64,000 bases of DNA, taken from assembly GCA_027943335.1 (NCBI GenBank), contig BSBK01001537.1, positions 1,940,501 through 2,004,500 of the forward strand, given 5' to 3'. The position numbers and the translations under genes were made by a program. This document shows, piece after piece, positions 34,151-44,760 of the stretch. The stretch comes from Chamaecyparis obtusa (taxonomy: Eukaryota > Streptophyta > Pinopsida > Cupressales > Cupressaceae). The first letter of the stretch is position 1; each line of letters begins with the position of its first letter. The notes below the pieces were generated by a model. It saw nothing but the letters and a program-made list of their open reading frames with translations, did not search any database and was not told the origin of the DNA.

Positions 34151-35350
34151 TCATCCAAAAAGAGCGTGATCAAGAGGCTCGGCTTTAGCATCCAGCCTAT
34201 GACTAAGGGGACCATATCCCAGATATCCCATATTTTTAACCAGTGTATATCCTTTCCCATAAGTTTCAGGTGAGGGAGCAAAATTCTCGTTATGTTTGTA
34301 TTTCTCCTCGTGATATATCCAGTCCCTTACAGCAACTTCCTCTTTTTCTTCTTGAATGGGGACTGAAGACTCAACAAATTTCCCAAATAACGTCATTACT
34401 GATGACGAAGGCTTCACATTTGGGGATGGTCTCCCATAAGACCTAGGAGAGATTGGCATTTTTGTAAAAGAATCAATCTTATAATCTCCCATCCCAAGGT
34501 CCATGGTCTTGAATTTCTGCTTGCATTGTTCAAGTGAACTGCTAGGATTGTCGGCTTCCCTATTCAAAGGTACATGTGATCCCGCAGACATGTTATTAAC
34601 TGATAGAGCACTATCTCCACGGATGCAAACTTCTACACCGTTATGGGGAAACTTTACACACTGGTGATATGTTAATGGGACTGCTTGCATTTCGTGTATC
34701 CATGGCCTACCTAGCAAAATGTTGTAGGCTAGAGGTCCAACATCAACAATTTGGAATAATATATCTTTTTCTACGGGACCAATGCGAATAGGCAAAACAG
34801 CCAATCCCTTGGAACTTCTTTCTGCTTCGTCATATGCTTTGATTGTGATTCTTTTCTTTGTGTCAATGACGTTCTTGGAATACCCTAGAGCTAGTAGAAA
34901 ACTCAGGGTACAAATATTGAGCCTCGCACCCCCATCTATCAGTACACGCCTAACATGGGTTTTATGAATCATGACTTCGATGTGTAAGGCCAAATTATGT
35001 GGGTGACTAATGGATTTGTCATCTTCTTCTGAGAAGGTGAGGTAATGAGGGCTAGCCAAATGGTTGACCATGTTTTGGAATTGGTCAATATCTAAGTTAT
35101 TAGGGACATTGGCTGCTCGCAAAGCATCCTCGAGGACGCGCTTGTGCTTAGGAGATAATTCTAAAAGCTCAAAAATGGATATCTGAGCGGGTGTACGTTG
35201 TAGCTGGTCAATAAGATCATAATTGGAATCAGGACCAACGACAGATTTGGGAGGAGCACCTTTGGACACGGGCTGTTTAGACTTGCTAGTGCTAGGACCT
35301 TTGATGATAATGGGTGCTTGGGCCTGACCCCTAGTGACAGCATTGAGGGA
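34151..35350 (-). pseudogene. Tat aspartic protease region
   Basis: In frame with gag and separated from it by one stop. The catalytic motif is RVLIDGGARLNICTL near 34925, with the Asp-Gly-Gly form common in this clade, and the second protease block is AYNILLGRPWIHEM. A G-patch-like tail, GYTLVKNMGYLGYGPLS, is present near 34200, as in several plant gypsy polyproteins. Ends at a premature stop after HALFG (34151). Confidence 0.85.
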
Positions 35351-37555
35351 CTAGGGCATTCCTTGTGAGTGAGGACCTCTTATCACCACAGCGGGTCTTT
35401 CATTAGTTATAGGAGTTGAGTCCACATTATGTCCATAAGGATCTTTCTTTCTCACCATGTTGATGTTATCGTCAGCCACTTCAAGCATGTTAATCACATT
35501 GTCAGCATGTGTGTATGTATAATTAATAGCCGCCTTGCCATTCTTACTGCTAGAATTCTCTCCTTTTTCATATTTAGGCAAGGGCTCTTTAAAGGCTTTA
35601 TGGTCTGCATTAGTGGTTAACCCATCCACTTGTAATTGTCCTTTCTCAATAAGGTCTTGGACAAGATGCTTGAGTTTAAAATAATTTTCTATGTCGTGTC
35701 CAATCCCATTATGGAAAACGCAAAAATCCTTAGCATCCCACCAATGAGGTAAAGGATCCGGTATTCGATGTTTTGTAGGATCCTGTGGGTGTGCCAAATT
35801 ATGAGCAACTAATGTCTTAAAAACATCTGCATAGGATTCTCCCAATTTAGTAAATTGTCTTTTCTCCGTTTTAGATCTCTTTTGATACTTAGGTTTGTCT
35901 TGTTGCGTTGAAGATGTTTGCAACTTCATAGCTTGAACTGCATGAGAGAGGTTAAGAACTCCTTCATTTTTGACCTGAGATGAATCAACAACTCCGTCGT
36001 TGACCACTTGCTTGTTTTTGTTCCAATAGGAGTTCTTTTTGTCCTTGTTACCGTTAGTATTGTTATTTTGGCTATTGTTGTTATTTGTTGGTTTAGCCAA
36101 AATTCCTTGTTCTTTTAGGACATCCTCAATGCGACATGCCACCTCTACCATAGTATCAAAAGAATTAAATGGGATTTTCTTGACTTCATATTTGAGTTCT
36201 GGTATTAGATTGTTCACAATGATATCAATTCTCTCTTCTTCAGGGATTGTCCTTGGGTATTTCGAACACAATCGCCTCCATCGTTGTAAAAAGGTGACAA
36301 AAGATTCCCCTTGATTTTGTTTAAGTTTACACAAATCAAGCATTGTGACCGACCTAGATAAGTTGTAAGCGAAATGCTGAAAAAATCTTTGGACAAGTTC
36401 TTTAAATGTCTTTACTGGAGGGGAAAGGTTGGTGAACCACTCCATGGCTTGACCTTTTAAACTCCTTGGGAATAATCTCAGCAAGTAGGAGTCTTCATGG
36501 TGAAAGGAAAAGCTCATTATGTAGAATTGTCGAACATGGTCGTGAGGGTCACCAGTGCCATCATATTTGTCGTATGTTGGGAATTCAACTTTCTTAGGGA
36601 ATTCTACCATCACCACACTTTTGTCAATGGGGTTAGGACATATGGAGTCCAAATGAAATGTGCTCTTGGGAGCCTTCATCCTATCTATATCCTTTTGTAT
36701 TTGTAAGATCACCTCATCAGTTGAAGGATTCTGTTTCTTGATCTTTTGGTGAACATCAAAATTATATGGAACTTTAGCGCCTTTGTTGATAAGACTTTCC
36801 AAGAATTGGTCTTTGTTTTGTTCCACGTATTGCTCCACATAGGCTTGAAAGGATGGTTCTTGTTGCATAGTCATGAAGTCCATATGATCAAATTTAGCAT
36901 AACTGCCTCCATGTTGTGAGCCATGATGTGCTCGTTGGGAGGGTTGCTTTGAATGTCTATGAGACGACTGTCTCCTATGGTGGTCATATCTTGAAGTCCT
37001 TCTTCCTCTAGGACTTGGGGATCGTGAGGGTGTCTTTGATCTTCTTCGAGGGCTAGGGGAAGGGGTAGATGGGGGCGAGTTGATCCCACTATTGGCTCCC
37101 CTCCCGTTAAATCAACTTTGGAGTTGTTGTGCATAGAGTCTATCTTCTTCTTCTTGGGCGACTCTTTTCTGTATATCCAACAATGCACATTCCTCTTCCT
37201 CTAGTTGTCGGAATTTTTCCTTGTTAGCAGCCTATTCATCTAAGTAGGCTTGCTTCTCTCTCTCAATGCTTCTCAATCTTGTATTTGCATATCAAGAGGT
37301 GTCTTTAAGTGGGGAGGTTTGTCTTGAATGCCTTATTGCATTAGCTGCGTTGATATGGTGATCACTAGATTCGTTGTTCTGGTCTTCGTGTTGTGACCCT
37401 AAATCTGAGTGAGCTTGCTTATGCTGTCTTTCGGCTCGTTGATGAGCATCAAAATACCTCGCGTTGTTAGGAGGTGACCCGGGTGGACTGGCATGAGAAG
37501 AACCACCATACTCTCTTCTGTGTCGTTGGAAGATATCCTCAAGAGTTTGATTCAT
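35351..37555 (-). pseudogene. Tat gag
   Basis: ATG at 37555 (MNQTLEDIFQRHRREYGG). An N-terminal arginine/serine/proline-rich region (SPSPRRRSKTPSRSPSPRG) is broken by three stops (near 37290, 37230, 37113) but not by frameshifts. From 36883 a 510-codon stretch is open, with the capsid domain FPTYDKYDGTGDPHDHVRQF, RLFPRSLKGQAMEWFTNL and TFLQRWRRLCSKYP (Retrotrans_gag family). A C/H-type motif, FCVFHNGIGHDIENYFKLK, lies near 35700. A single stop near 35352 separates it from protease. Confidence 0.9.
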
Positions 37556-38294
37556 GGCTTCTCTTTGCTATCAGGTGAAAGTGTAACTCATGTCCATACT
37601 TGATGAAAGTGGTACAAAAGAGGTGCTCACTTCACTAGGATTAGCTTCCGGATTAAAACAAACCTCGGATTCACTCTTAGGAGATTGGTCAAAAAGGGGT
37701 CCTTTTCCCTTAGGTTGTCGATGAGTCTTGATGGGTGGTAACTGGCTAAAGGCAACAGGGGGTCACTTCCCTTGATTAACTTGGTACCTTGTCGTAACTG
37801 ACATGAAAGAGAGATATTCTCAATGATAAGGTGACCTTTCAAAGTGTCAACACCAAACTAGGATAATCGAAGTCCTCTATTGTCCAAAGAGAAATGAAAA
37901 GAAAAGGAGGGCTTTACCAACACTGTCAAAGAGGTGCTTCAAATCAAAGGGTGACTAACCTTGCACTTTTGAATCAGGAGGTTGGACTAGGCCAAAAGAT
38001 AATTGAAATTGAGATGAAAATGAAAGCGATTTGGACAATAAGAGAACTAAAATTTTCCCAGAATATAGCTAACAATTTTAAAGATGAACCTTGGCACCAA
38101 GAATGGCTTTCTAACTTGACAATTATTCCAAAGTGACTTTGTAAATCAAATGATGCTATCCTGGAGGACTAAAAACTAGAAATTTGGAGTCAAGACAGAT
38201 CTCAAACGTCAGGGTGAGAAGCCTGCTCTAAGACCTAGCCTAATTGACAGCAACTGAAACTGACCAAAATTTAAGCACGGCAAAAATAAACCAG

Positions 38295-38513
38295 GCGATA
38301 TACTCCAGGCTACTGGGGCGATAAACCTATACCTGGGCGATACTTCGCCCTAAGCCAGGTGATACTTCTTAATACTGTCGGGCGATATACTCCAGGCAGG
38401 CCGGGCGATAGTCCGTCAGGGGTGAACTATCGCGCAATATTTCTCTTCAAAGGGGGCGATATTTCTATCATGCGCGAAGTATCGCGCGATACTTCACCTT
38501 ACAGGGCGCGATA
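38295..38513. repeat. GCGATA motif array 1
   Basis: At least eight copies of GCGATA or its complement in ~220 bp (38295, 38318, 38337, 38382, 38405, 38430 inverted, 38456, 38508), most followed by ACTTC or TACTCC. At 38476-38495 two inverted copies form the perfect 20-bp palindrome GAAGTATCGCGCGATACTTC. Confidence 0.9.
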
Positions 38514-39941
38514 CTGTTGCAGAATTATTTAACTCTTGACCAGAATTGTGTGAAATTTGCATTTTTGGGTCTGTTTGGTCAAAATTTCCAGTCTGAGGGT
38601 TGATGTTTTCGATTTCAGTCTCAATATCAGCAGAATTTCAGCAGGTTTGCAAACAGCAAGGGATCAAAACATGGTCTCAAACACTTGAAACAAGGGCAAA
38701 AGCAACCTTGCCAAGACAAACACTTGTGATATCAAAATTGAAACAACACCCTATGAATGCTACCGATTGTTTGTATGTAAGAACGTTTGCACTGGTATCA
38801 CACAATTGAAAAAACTTCAAGAAAATCTATCCTAGAAAGTCAAGGCTCAATACTTACCAACTTAGCCCACAACTTGATGCCCCCTCGCCTCACACCAAGT
38901 GGTTACCCACAAGAGATGTTGGCTTTGTCATGGAAATGTCAAATGACACAACCAAAGGGACACATATGGTGAGTATCTTAAGGTGATCTAGGTAAACCAC
39001 TTGGATCAATCCTTGCACTAAGAAGATAAGCGGCTAAAAGAGGGTGGCTTCTATCTAATGGTTCTTAATAAGGATTTCCGTTCACAACACCCCTCTTGCT
39101 CCTCATAAAGGACTAGGACCTTGCGGCCTCAAGAGTACTTTAAGCATTCTTGTTCAATGTTTTCCTCATGGTCGCAATCCCATGAGCTACTCACATTAAA
39201 CGAAGACAAGTGTTATGTCTATCAAGGTTTTTGGTGTCCTTGATAGCCTTGCGATTATAGTGAGTTGGAATCACTTTCCACCAAGGAGAATGATGACAAG
39301 GTTTTCCCCACTTGAGTCGTTCCTCTTGATTGCTCAAGAGCAGGCCCGCTAAAGGATTCCTAAACTAAACAAAAATGGATCAAATCTTGAGGTTCAAGGT
39401 TTTTGATTCACCACAAGGGTGAAGAGCATACTCCCCTATCTCAAGAATCTCTCCCAAACACGCCAAGCAAAGAGATCAATTACCCCCTTGCTTCCAAAAC
39501 CTTAAGATGGGTCAAGATTTTCTGATTCACCTAAAGGTGAAGAGCATACTTCTCCTACCACCTCAAGATCCCTTTCACAAGGTATTAAGATTCCTAATGC
39601 AATTAGTAAATGCCACAAATGAAAGGAAAGTAAATAACAAGCAAGAAATAAAATTATTATTTTTTTGTTTTTATGCTTGGGCAGCCCTGCAAAAACTGTT
39701 AGTAGCCCTCTTTGACATGCATTTTTAGCAATTTTCAAGCAAAGGAGAGCACCTACAAACACAACTTGTTAGACCCACAATGTTAGCAAAATCAAAATAC
39801 AAATGTAAATGTGCAATAATCTGATAGATTTAAGCTAAAAGATGCAGGTTAGACCTATCTAAACAAAGCAAAACAAAACAGCAAGCTAAAATAATCAAAT
39901 TCGGACAAGAAAACTGAAAACGCAAGTCTCTGCCAGACCAA

Positions 39942-40176
39942 GCGATATTTCTCAGACTTCAACAGTATCGCGCGATACAGTTTCCTATAGTCAGGTGATA
40001 CTTCTCAGTCGCGCGATACTTCTCAGTCGCGCGATACTTCGCACAATGCCAGGCGATACTTCGCCCGATGTCAGGCGACAGAAGTCAATATAGTCGTGCG
40101 ATACTTTTTCCGCGCGAACTATCGCGCCAAGATAGAAAGTATATCACGCGATACTTCTGAGAAGTGTCGCGCGATA
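39942..40176. repeat. GCGATA motif array 2
   Basis: Nine or more copies in ~235 bp (39942, 39972, 40013, 40031, 40053, 40098, 40122 inverted, 40148, 40171). It includes a 14-bp palindrome GTATCGCGCGATAC at 39965-39978 and an 18-bp tandem unit around 40000-40038. It lies ~100 bp inside the primer-binding site. Confidence 0.9.
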
Positions 40177-40272
40177 ATCTGAGACAGAAAACCAGAGAAT
40201 GCAGATTTTTCCAAAAATTAATCTGAAAATGATGAAAAATGCATCAAATGAAAGGACAAAGCTATCTACTCT

Positions 40273-40290
40273 GCCCCACGGTGGGCGCCA
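40273..40290 (-). other. Tat primer-binding site
   Basis: Sense strand TGGCGCCCACCGTGGGGC, a few bases after the LTR end. It begins TGGCGCC as in many gypsy elements; I do not assign the primer tRNA. Confidence 0.8.
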
Positions 40291-40294
40291 AAAA

Positions 40295-41268
40295 TATACA
40301 CACTAAAAAGATGCACTTCTATGAACCATTACATGCAAGGTTCTCAAGAATGAGGCCTCACAAAGCGGCTCATAGCTCTCTATGCATGGAGTTGCAAGAT
40401 TGAAAATTGCTCTCAGCTAGAGATATGAACTCATGACCTTGCTAGTCAACCACACAATGAGAGATTCAAGTGAAGACAAGGGCAACAATGCTAATATCTC
40501 CAAGAATCAAATATGAAGATGCAATGCAATGCAACTACAATGAGAATGCAATCTAAGCTATGAAAAGAAAGTACAATGCAACTAATCTATGAAAGAAAAT
40601 AGCAATGGATTACAATGCCTCCTATTTAGACTATGTGAGCTTATTCTATTGCATAAAAGGAAATCTATACTAATAATGCCATTATTATGCAACTATGAAA
40701 GCAAATATGAACTACAATGAAATGCAACAAGTCTTCAATGTCTTCAAACTTCAAATGCACCTAAAACCTGCAGCATAACATTAGCATAAAACATGGATAT
40801 GCAAATGAAGGAGAGAGCTCTCCTTTTATAAGAAATGCAAAGAAATGGACCATTGAGATTAAGAGGCAAAAAGTTTTAATCAGCGGTGGAGCTTGAAAGA
40901 GGAGCAATCCATGTGCACACATATCCTCCAATAGGAAAATAAGAGTTGACTTTATGTTCTTATGAGACAAAAAGTGCTTTTTTTCCTTTTTATAAAATAA
41001 GAATAATATTTTATTTGTGCAACTTAGGATAAGAGGAAAAGGTGGGCTTTTTATTTAATCAAAAGGGGAGGAAATATTCCTTTTAATCAAATAAAGACTT
41101 AGGATAAATGGTTAGCCCAAGGATAAAAATCCAATATATGATCGAAATTAGGATTTGATCAAGAAATTGATAATATTGAAAATATTGATTAATGATCAAA
41201 ATGATTCAGGATTGATAAATCAAATAAATGGGGCCCAAAGTCTAGGCGACCATTTTTGGGTGCATACA
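40295..41268 (-). repeat. Tat 5' LTR
   Basis: 974 bp partner of 26959-27933. Its inner end has TATA in place of TACA. Its outer end TGTATGCACCC is not at the insertion border: 87 further bases follow. Confidence 0.88.
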
Positions 41269-41355
41269 TTTGCCCCTCTTTGACTAATGTGTGATCGATT
41301 TGGGAACACATGTAGTCAAAGAATGAAGTTGAAATGTGAGATCGATCTGGGATCA
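41269..41355 (-). other. Extra sequence outside the Tat 5' LTR
   Basis: Copy of 27934-28020, i.e. polypurine tract plus adjoining internal sequence, lying between the canonical LTR end and A's gag. Discussed in the findings. Confidence 0.8.
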
Positions 41356-42037
41356 CTTTCATTTCTTATGTTATGTTTACTGCTAGACTTACCAATCTTC
41401 AAGGATGACATAAATACAGATTCAACACTTGGTATAATACTGTTATCATAGTTATTCACTCAAAAGTAGTTAATTTACCGATTAGGCTATCAAGTGTAAG
41501 AACATTACCTAGTGCAGATCTCATTTCATGAATAGCAGATATTCTAATAGCATAGATAGGCAGCAAGGTTCTAAGAATTTTACTCACAACAATGTCTTCA
41601 TCAATAACACCTCCTACTCCTCGGATAGCATTGACCACCTCCTTGATTCGGTTAGAGTATTGTGTAATGTTTTCACCTTCTTTCATTTTCATATCATCAA
41701 ATCTACCTCTAAGGCTTTTAGCTCTGGCCCTCAGTACATTTGCATCTCCTCCATGAGCTAGTGCAAGCTTGTCCCACATTTCTTTTTCTATAGTACATAT
41801 TTTGATATCTTCAAATTCTGCATCAAATAGAGCAACAACAATCTCTATCATTGTCATGTTGTGTTCATGTATGTCTCTTAGCCGATAAACTGTCAAAGGT
41901 CCAATAGTCTATTGTATGTATCCACTATCTAGGAGTTGTAGAGAAAATTCTTCAATTCCATATATGTGCAACCTCATTCTTCTTTTCCATGTCGAGAAGT
42001 TATCTTTGTTCAACTTTGACACCTCTCTCTTATACAT
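41356..42037 (-). pseudogene. A gag (N-terminal and capsid part)
   Basis: ATG at 42037: MYKREVSKLNKDNFSTWKRR, typical copia Gag opening. The UBN2-type capsid follows with few breaks: CTIEKEMWDKLALAHGG, LRGRFDDMKMKEGENITQY, VSKILRTLLPIYAIRISA. One stop separates the opening from a 146-codon open stretch (41896-41456), and another follows at 41456. The protein is cut at 41356 by the Tat element and continues at 26958. Confidence 0.85.
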
Positions 42038-42081
42038 CTTGTGATCTTTAGCTCAAGTCCTTCAAACTTCCTTTTCAAGCA

Positions 42082-42098
42082 CACAATCTTTGATACCA
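42082..42098 (-). other. A primer-binding site
   Basis: Sense strand TGGTATCAAAGATTGTG, two bases from the LTR end; a tRNA-iMet-type site like that of element G. Confidence 0.8.
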
Positions 42099-42100
42099 AT

Positions 42101-43603
42101 TGTTAGATAACTGAGAGGGGGGTGAAACATTTAAATAATTTATCCTCCAATCCCAATCCCTTAGATGTACTTTTTCAAACTTCTTCAATAAAATAATCAA
42201 CTCAGTAAGATATTAACAATAATCTTTTCTATTCATTTACTGAATACTAGTAATTTCAAAAATTGTGTTTACCGATTAATCAAATATGAAATATGTAAAG
42301 TATGATAGTAATTCAATCACAACAAATAACACATAACACAAAGATTTAACGTGGAAACCTTGCTAAGGGAAAAACCACCTAGGACCGGTAACCCAAAATA
42401 TTTCACTCTTCTGAAGTGAGCTCGGTCAGGAGCCAACCCTATTAAAGGTTACAAAACACACTGTAAGGTGTGACCTTGTTAGAGGATTTATCACTAACAA
42501 TTCTCCCTCGACGAACATTCACTATGGAGTCAATAAGAAAACAATTAACATTCCTTTAATGTCATATTGAAATACAAAAGACTGTTAAGTCCATTCAGTT
42601 AAGAGATTTAGCTGTAACAATGGTTAAACTGATACAATAGTGATCTGATTCAAATAAAACTCAATTTGCAAGTATTTATATCTATGCTAAGCTCAATATA
42701 AATCTTATGATCAATAATCAATTCATTCCATTATATCCTCCAACTTACTTTACTCGGTGTATATATCTTTGATGCTCGGTAATACCTGCAGTCCTACTCA
42801 GTTTTGTTTGTAACCAATTTGATCAGTAGTGCATGAAAAATGTCTTCACGCAAATTCTTCGGCAGTCTCAGTTCATCTGACGTCTTTCAATAATGAATCT
42901 CATGTCTCTTAAATAGATGTGTAAACCATTTTCATCTCATCCATTATATTTTTCCTCTTAATCTCCATCGTCTATTTTGCCTCTTCAATCTTCCTCAATA
43001 GTTGTATCAATAACACGTTTCAATCTCTTTCCTTCGATCATCTCTAAATTTTTTCAATCATTTGATCTTATAAATAACTCTATCTCTTACCTCGAAATCA
43101 TAAGCATCTACCAGCTCATCAATTTTAGTTGGTTGTTATAAACATTTAATGTTTTCATCCTACTCGGTTGATACATAATGCATCGGTGATAACTAACTCG
43201 GTTATTACTGTCACTTGGTATACACAAGAATGACTCGGTGTATACAAAAATCTTCAATTACCGACCACATTAACTTATTCAATTCTGATCTCATCTTCAT
43301 AATAGAATAATGTAACATGCTCAAGTCAACAATATAATGCCATAGACTCATCAATAAGTTACCCAATGTATACCTTATCCATATCTGTTATATTCATCTT
43401 GTCCTTATGTAGATATCTCATCTCTTCACCATTTCTTCCTTCTATAGATGTTCAGATGTTTGTAACTATCATGATAAGTATATTGAAAACTAGTTGACAT
43501 CAATGACAATATATTGACAGATTTAATCATCTTACATATCACTTTAACAACTTGGTGACCTCCTGAATCTTCAACAAGATATTCAATCAATTGTAGGTTA
43601 ACA
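42101..43603 (-). repeat. A 5' LTR
   Basis: 1,503 bp partner of 13130-14653, ending GGTTAACA, then the right target duplication ATGGT. It has CTCGGT hexamers at about 42421, 42754, 42775, 43163, 43197 and 43233. Confidence 0.9.
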
Positions 43604-43608
43604 ATGGT
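43604..43608. repeat. Target duplication of A, right copy
   Basis: ATGGT, identical to 13125-13129. Confidence 0.9.
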
Positions 43609-43696
43609 CTCTAGAAGTTGCACTACTTAGGATGGAAAAAGAAAATTCCTTCAAAAACTCATTTGAGTTCTTAAAGTTGTTTGGGGCCTATTCCAA
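43609..43696 (+). other. B 3' internal end
   Basis: Short remainder of B between the A insertion and B's 3' LTR. The expected polypurine tract is weak (GTTTGGGGCC), probably mutated. Confidence 0.65.
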
Positions 43697-44047
43697 TGTA
43701 AAAAAAGAAAAATAATAATATCTTAGGGATGGTCGGCCTTAAATTTTAGGGTTAGAATTTTTAGAATTTTCTTGGGCGGTTAAAATTCCCCCTATATAAT
43801 GAAGGCTCATAGGGTTATCCAGAGTAGTTGTGAGGATATATATGGTGGCTATGGCTTGCAAAATATTCTAATGAAAATTACCATGTGGTTGTGCATTTTA
43901 TATTTCTAAATATTATAATTCCATTTCATTGGAGAAAATAGAAAGCAAGTTTCTTGTTCTTGCAATCATTTGGTTCTTGCAATTTGTTGTTATTTCTCTT
44001 TTTTTTTTTGTATGTGTTCGTGTTGATAAGGGCAGTACCCTTCATCA
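43697..44047 (+). repeat. B 3' LTR
   Basis: 351 bp partner of 7740-8069; ends ACCCTTCATCA. It abuts a truncated LTR of element C. Confidence 0.82.
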
Positions 44048-44738
44048 ATCCTTAATTTCTATTCTACATTCCAAGGTCAACTCCTTGGTTTCAAGCACAT
44101 TCAAGCATCTTCATGGGCAAGAACGATTTCTACATCCATCCATAAGGGTTTATACAAGTTGAGTCAAACATTTACCTTTTTACATAATTTCCTAAATGTA
44201 ATTTCATTTCATTTTCATGATTGATTCCTAAATAGGGGTTTGACCAAGGAAAACCCATTTTACCCATTTTTTTGTGTGTGGGAATAGGTTATAAAGTTGT
44301 CAAAACTTTTTCAAGAAGATGGGAAACAGTCAGAGGATCCCCAAAAATTCCAAGAAAGGGTACCCAAAATAGAACATTTGAAATGTTTTGTTCCTAATTA
44401 CATAATGTTTGAAACATTTTATAACTTGAAACTTTGGCTCAAATTCAAATAATAGGCCAGTACAATAGTTTGGACCTCGATTCAAATCATTTCCAATTTT
44501 TGGTAGTTAGTTATAAGTCTGTTATTTCTATTTTTGTCTCTATTTGTCTATTTTATCATATAAATTGCATCTTTCATCTTTTCCATTTTTCAAATTACAT
44601 ATTTAGAAAAGGATCACTTCCCCATTTAGTTCTAAGGTCCTTACTTGAGCCTATTGGGACATCTTCCAAGTCCCAAGTGTGAAATTTGGAAATGGAGTAA
44701 TTATCACCTATGCATTTCTCCCCTTTTCACCTTGTACA
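44048..44738 (+). repeat. C 5' LTR, truncated
   Basis: Matches the distal half of 49272-50665 (for example CATTTACCTTTTTACATA, GGATCACT, CTTGTACA at the end). Its start is cut exactly at B's 3' LTR. It carries two dyads at 44373-44387 and 44404-44418. Confidence 0.8.
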
Positions 44739-44742
44739 TCTT

Positions 44743-44760
44743 TGGTGAACCTCACACATG
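44743..44760 (+). other. C primer-binding-site candidate
   Basis: TGGTGAACCTCACACATG, four bases inside the LTR end. It begins TGG as required for a tRNA 3' CCA end; I cannot name the tRNA. Confidence 0.45.

Larger units (their letters stand above)
37556..40272 (-). other. Tat leader (5' untranslated region), 2.7 kb
   Basis: Runs from the primer-binding site to the gag ATG and contains no credible protein. It holds two clusters of GCGATA-type motifs (38295-38513 and 39942-40176) and otherwise unremarkable AT-rich sequence. A leader this long usually carries packaging and translation signals; here only the motif arrays stand out. Confidence 0.7.
26959..41355 (-). mobile_element. Tat-lineage Ty3/gypsy element, minus strand, young
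   Basis: LTRs at 40295-41268 (5') and 26959-27933 (3') differ at roughly 15 of 975 positions by eye, the closest pair in the nest. Internal order on the minus strand: primer-binding site, 2.7-kb leader, gag, protease, reverse transcriptase, RNase H, a second archaeal-type RNase H, integrase, 1.9-kb 3' region. The second RNase H before integrase is the mark of the Tat clade. It lies in A's gag, between NIRNES and DNEDG. The likely target duplication is AAAGT/ACAGT (sense) with one mismatch. An additional 87 bp lies outside the canonical 5' LTR. Confidence 0.9.
13130..43603 (-). mobile_element. Element A: SIRE/Maximus-like Ty1/copia, minus strand
   Basis: Two 1.5-kb LTRs (42101-43603 as 5' and 13130-14653 as 3'), a minus-strand tRNA-iMet-type primer-binding site, a polypurine tract and perfect ATGGT target duplications define the element. 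Its gag-pol runs from 42037 down to 15190 but is interrupted by the Tat element (26959-41355) and the E complex (15628-23931); the reading sense is continuous across both. Reverse transcriptase residues ([37 protein letters not shown]) resemble the SIRE lineage, known for long LTRs. Its LTR pair is visibly more diverged than that of the Tat element inside it. Confidence 0.9.
7740..44047 (+). mobile_element. Element B: Ty3/gypsy chromovirus, split by a 30-kb nested insertion
   Basis: LTR (7740-8069), primer-binding site, gag, protease, reverse transcriptase, RNase H, integrase and chromodomain to 12701, then interruption at 13129 by element A. The remainder resumes at 43609 and ends with the 3' LTR (43697-44047). 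Without the insertion the element is about 5.8 kb with ~330-350-bp LTRs, in the range of the small Reina-type chromoviruses (tentative). All genes carry stops and frameshifts. The two outer flanks share no target duplication (TCCAA before, ATCCT after). Confidence 0.85.

Noticed and set aside
38295..40176. CRISPR-like array
   Set aside because: Motif spacing is irregular, orientation is mixed and the host is a plant retroelement; no repeat-spacer structure.
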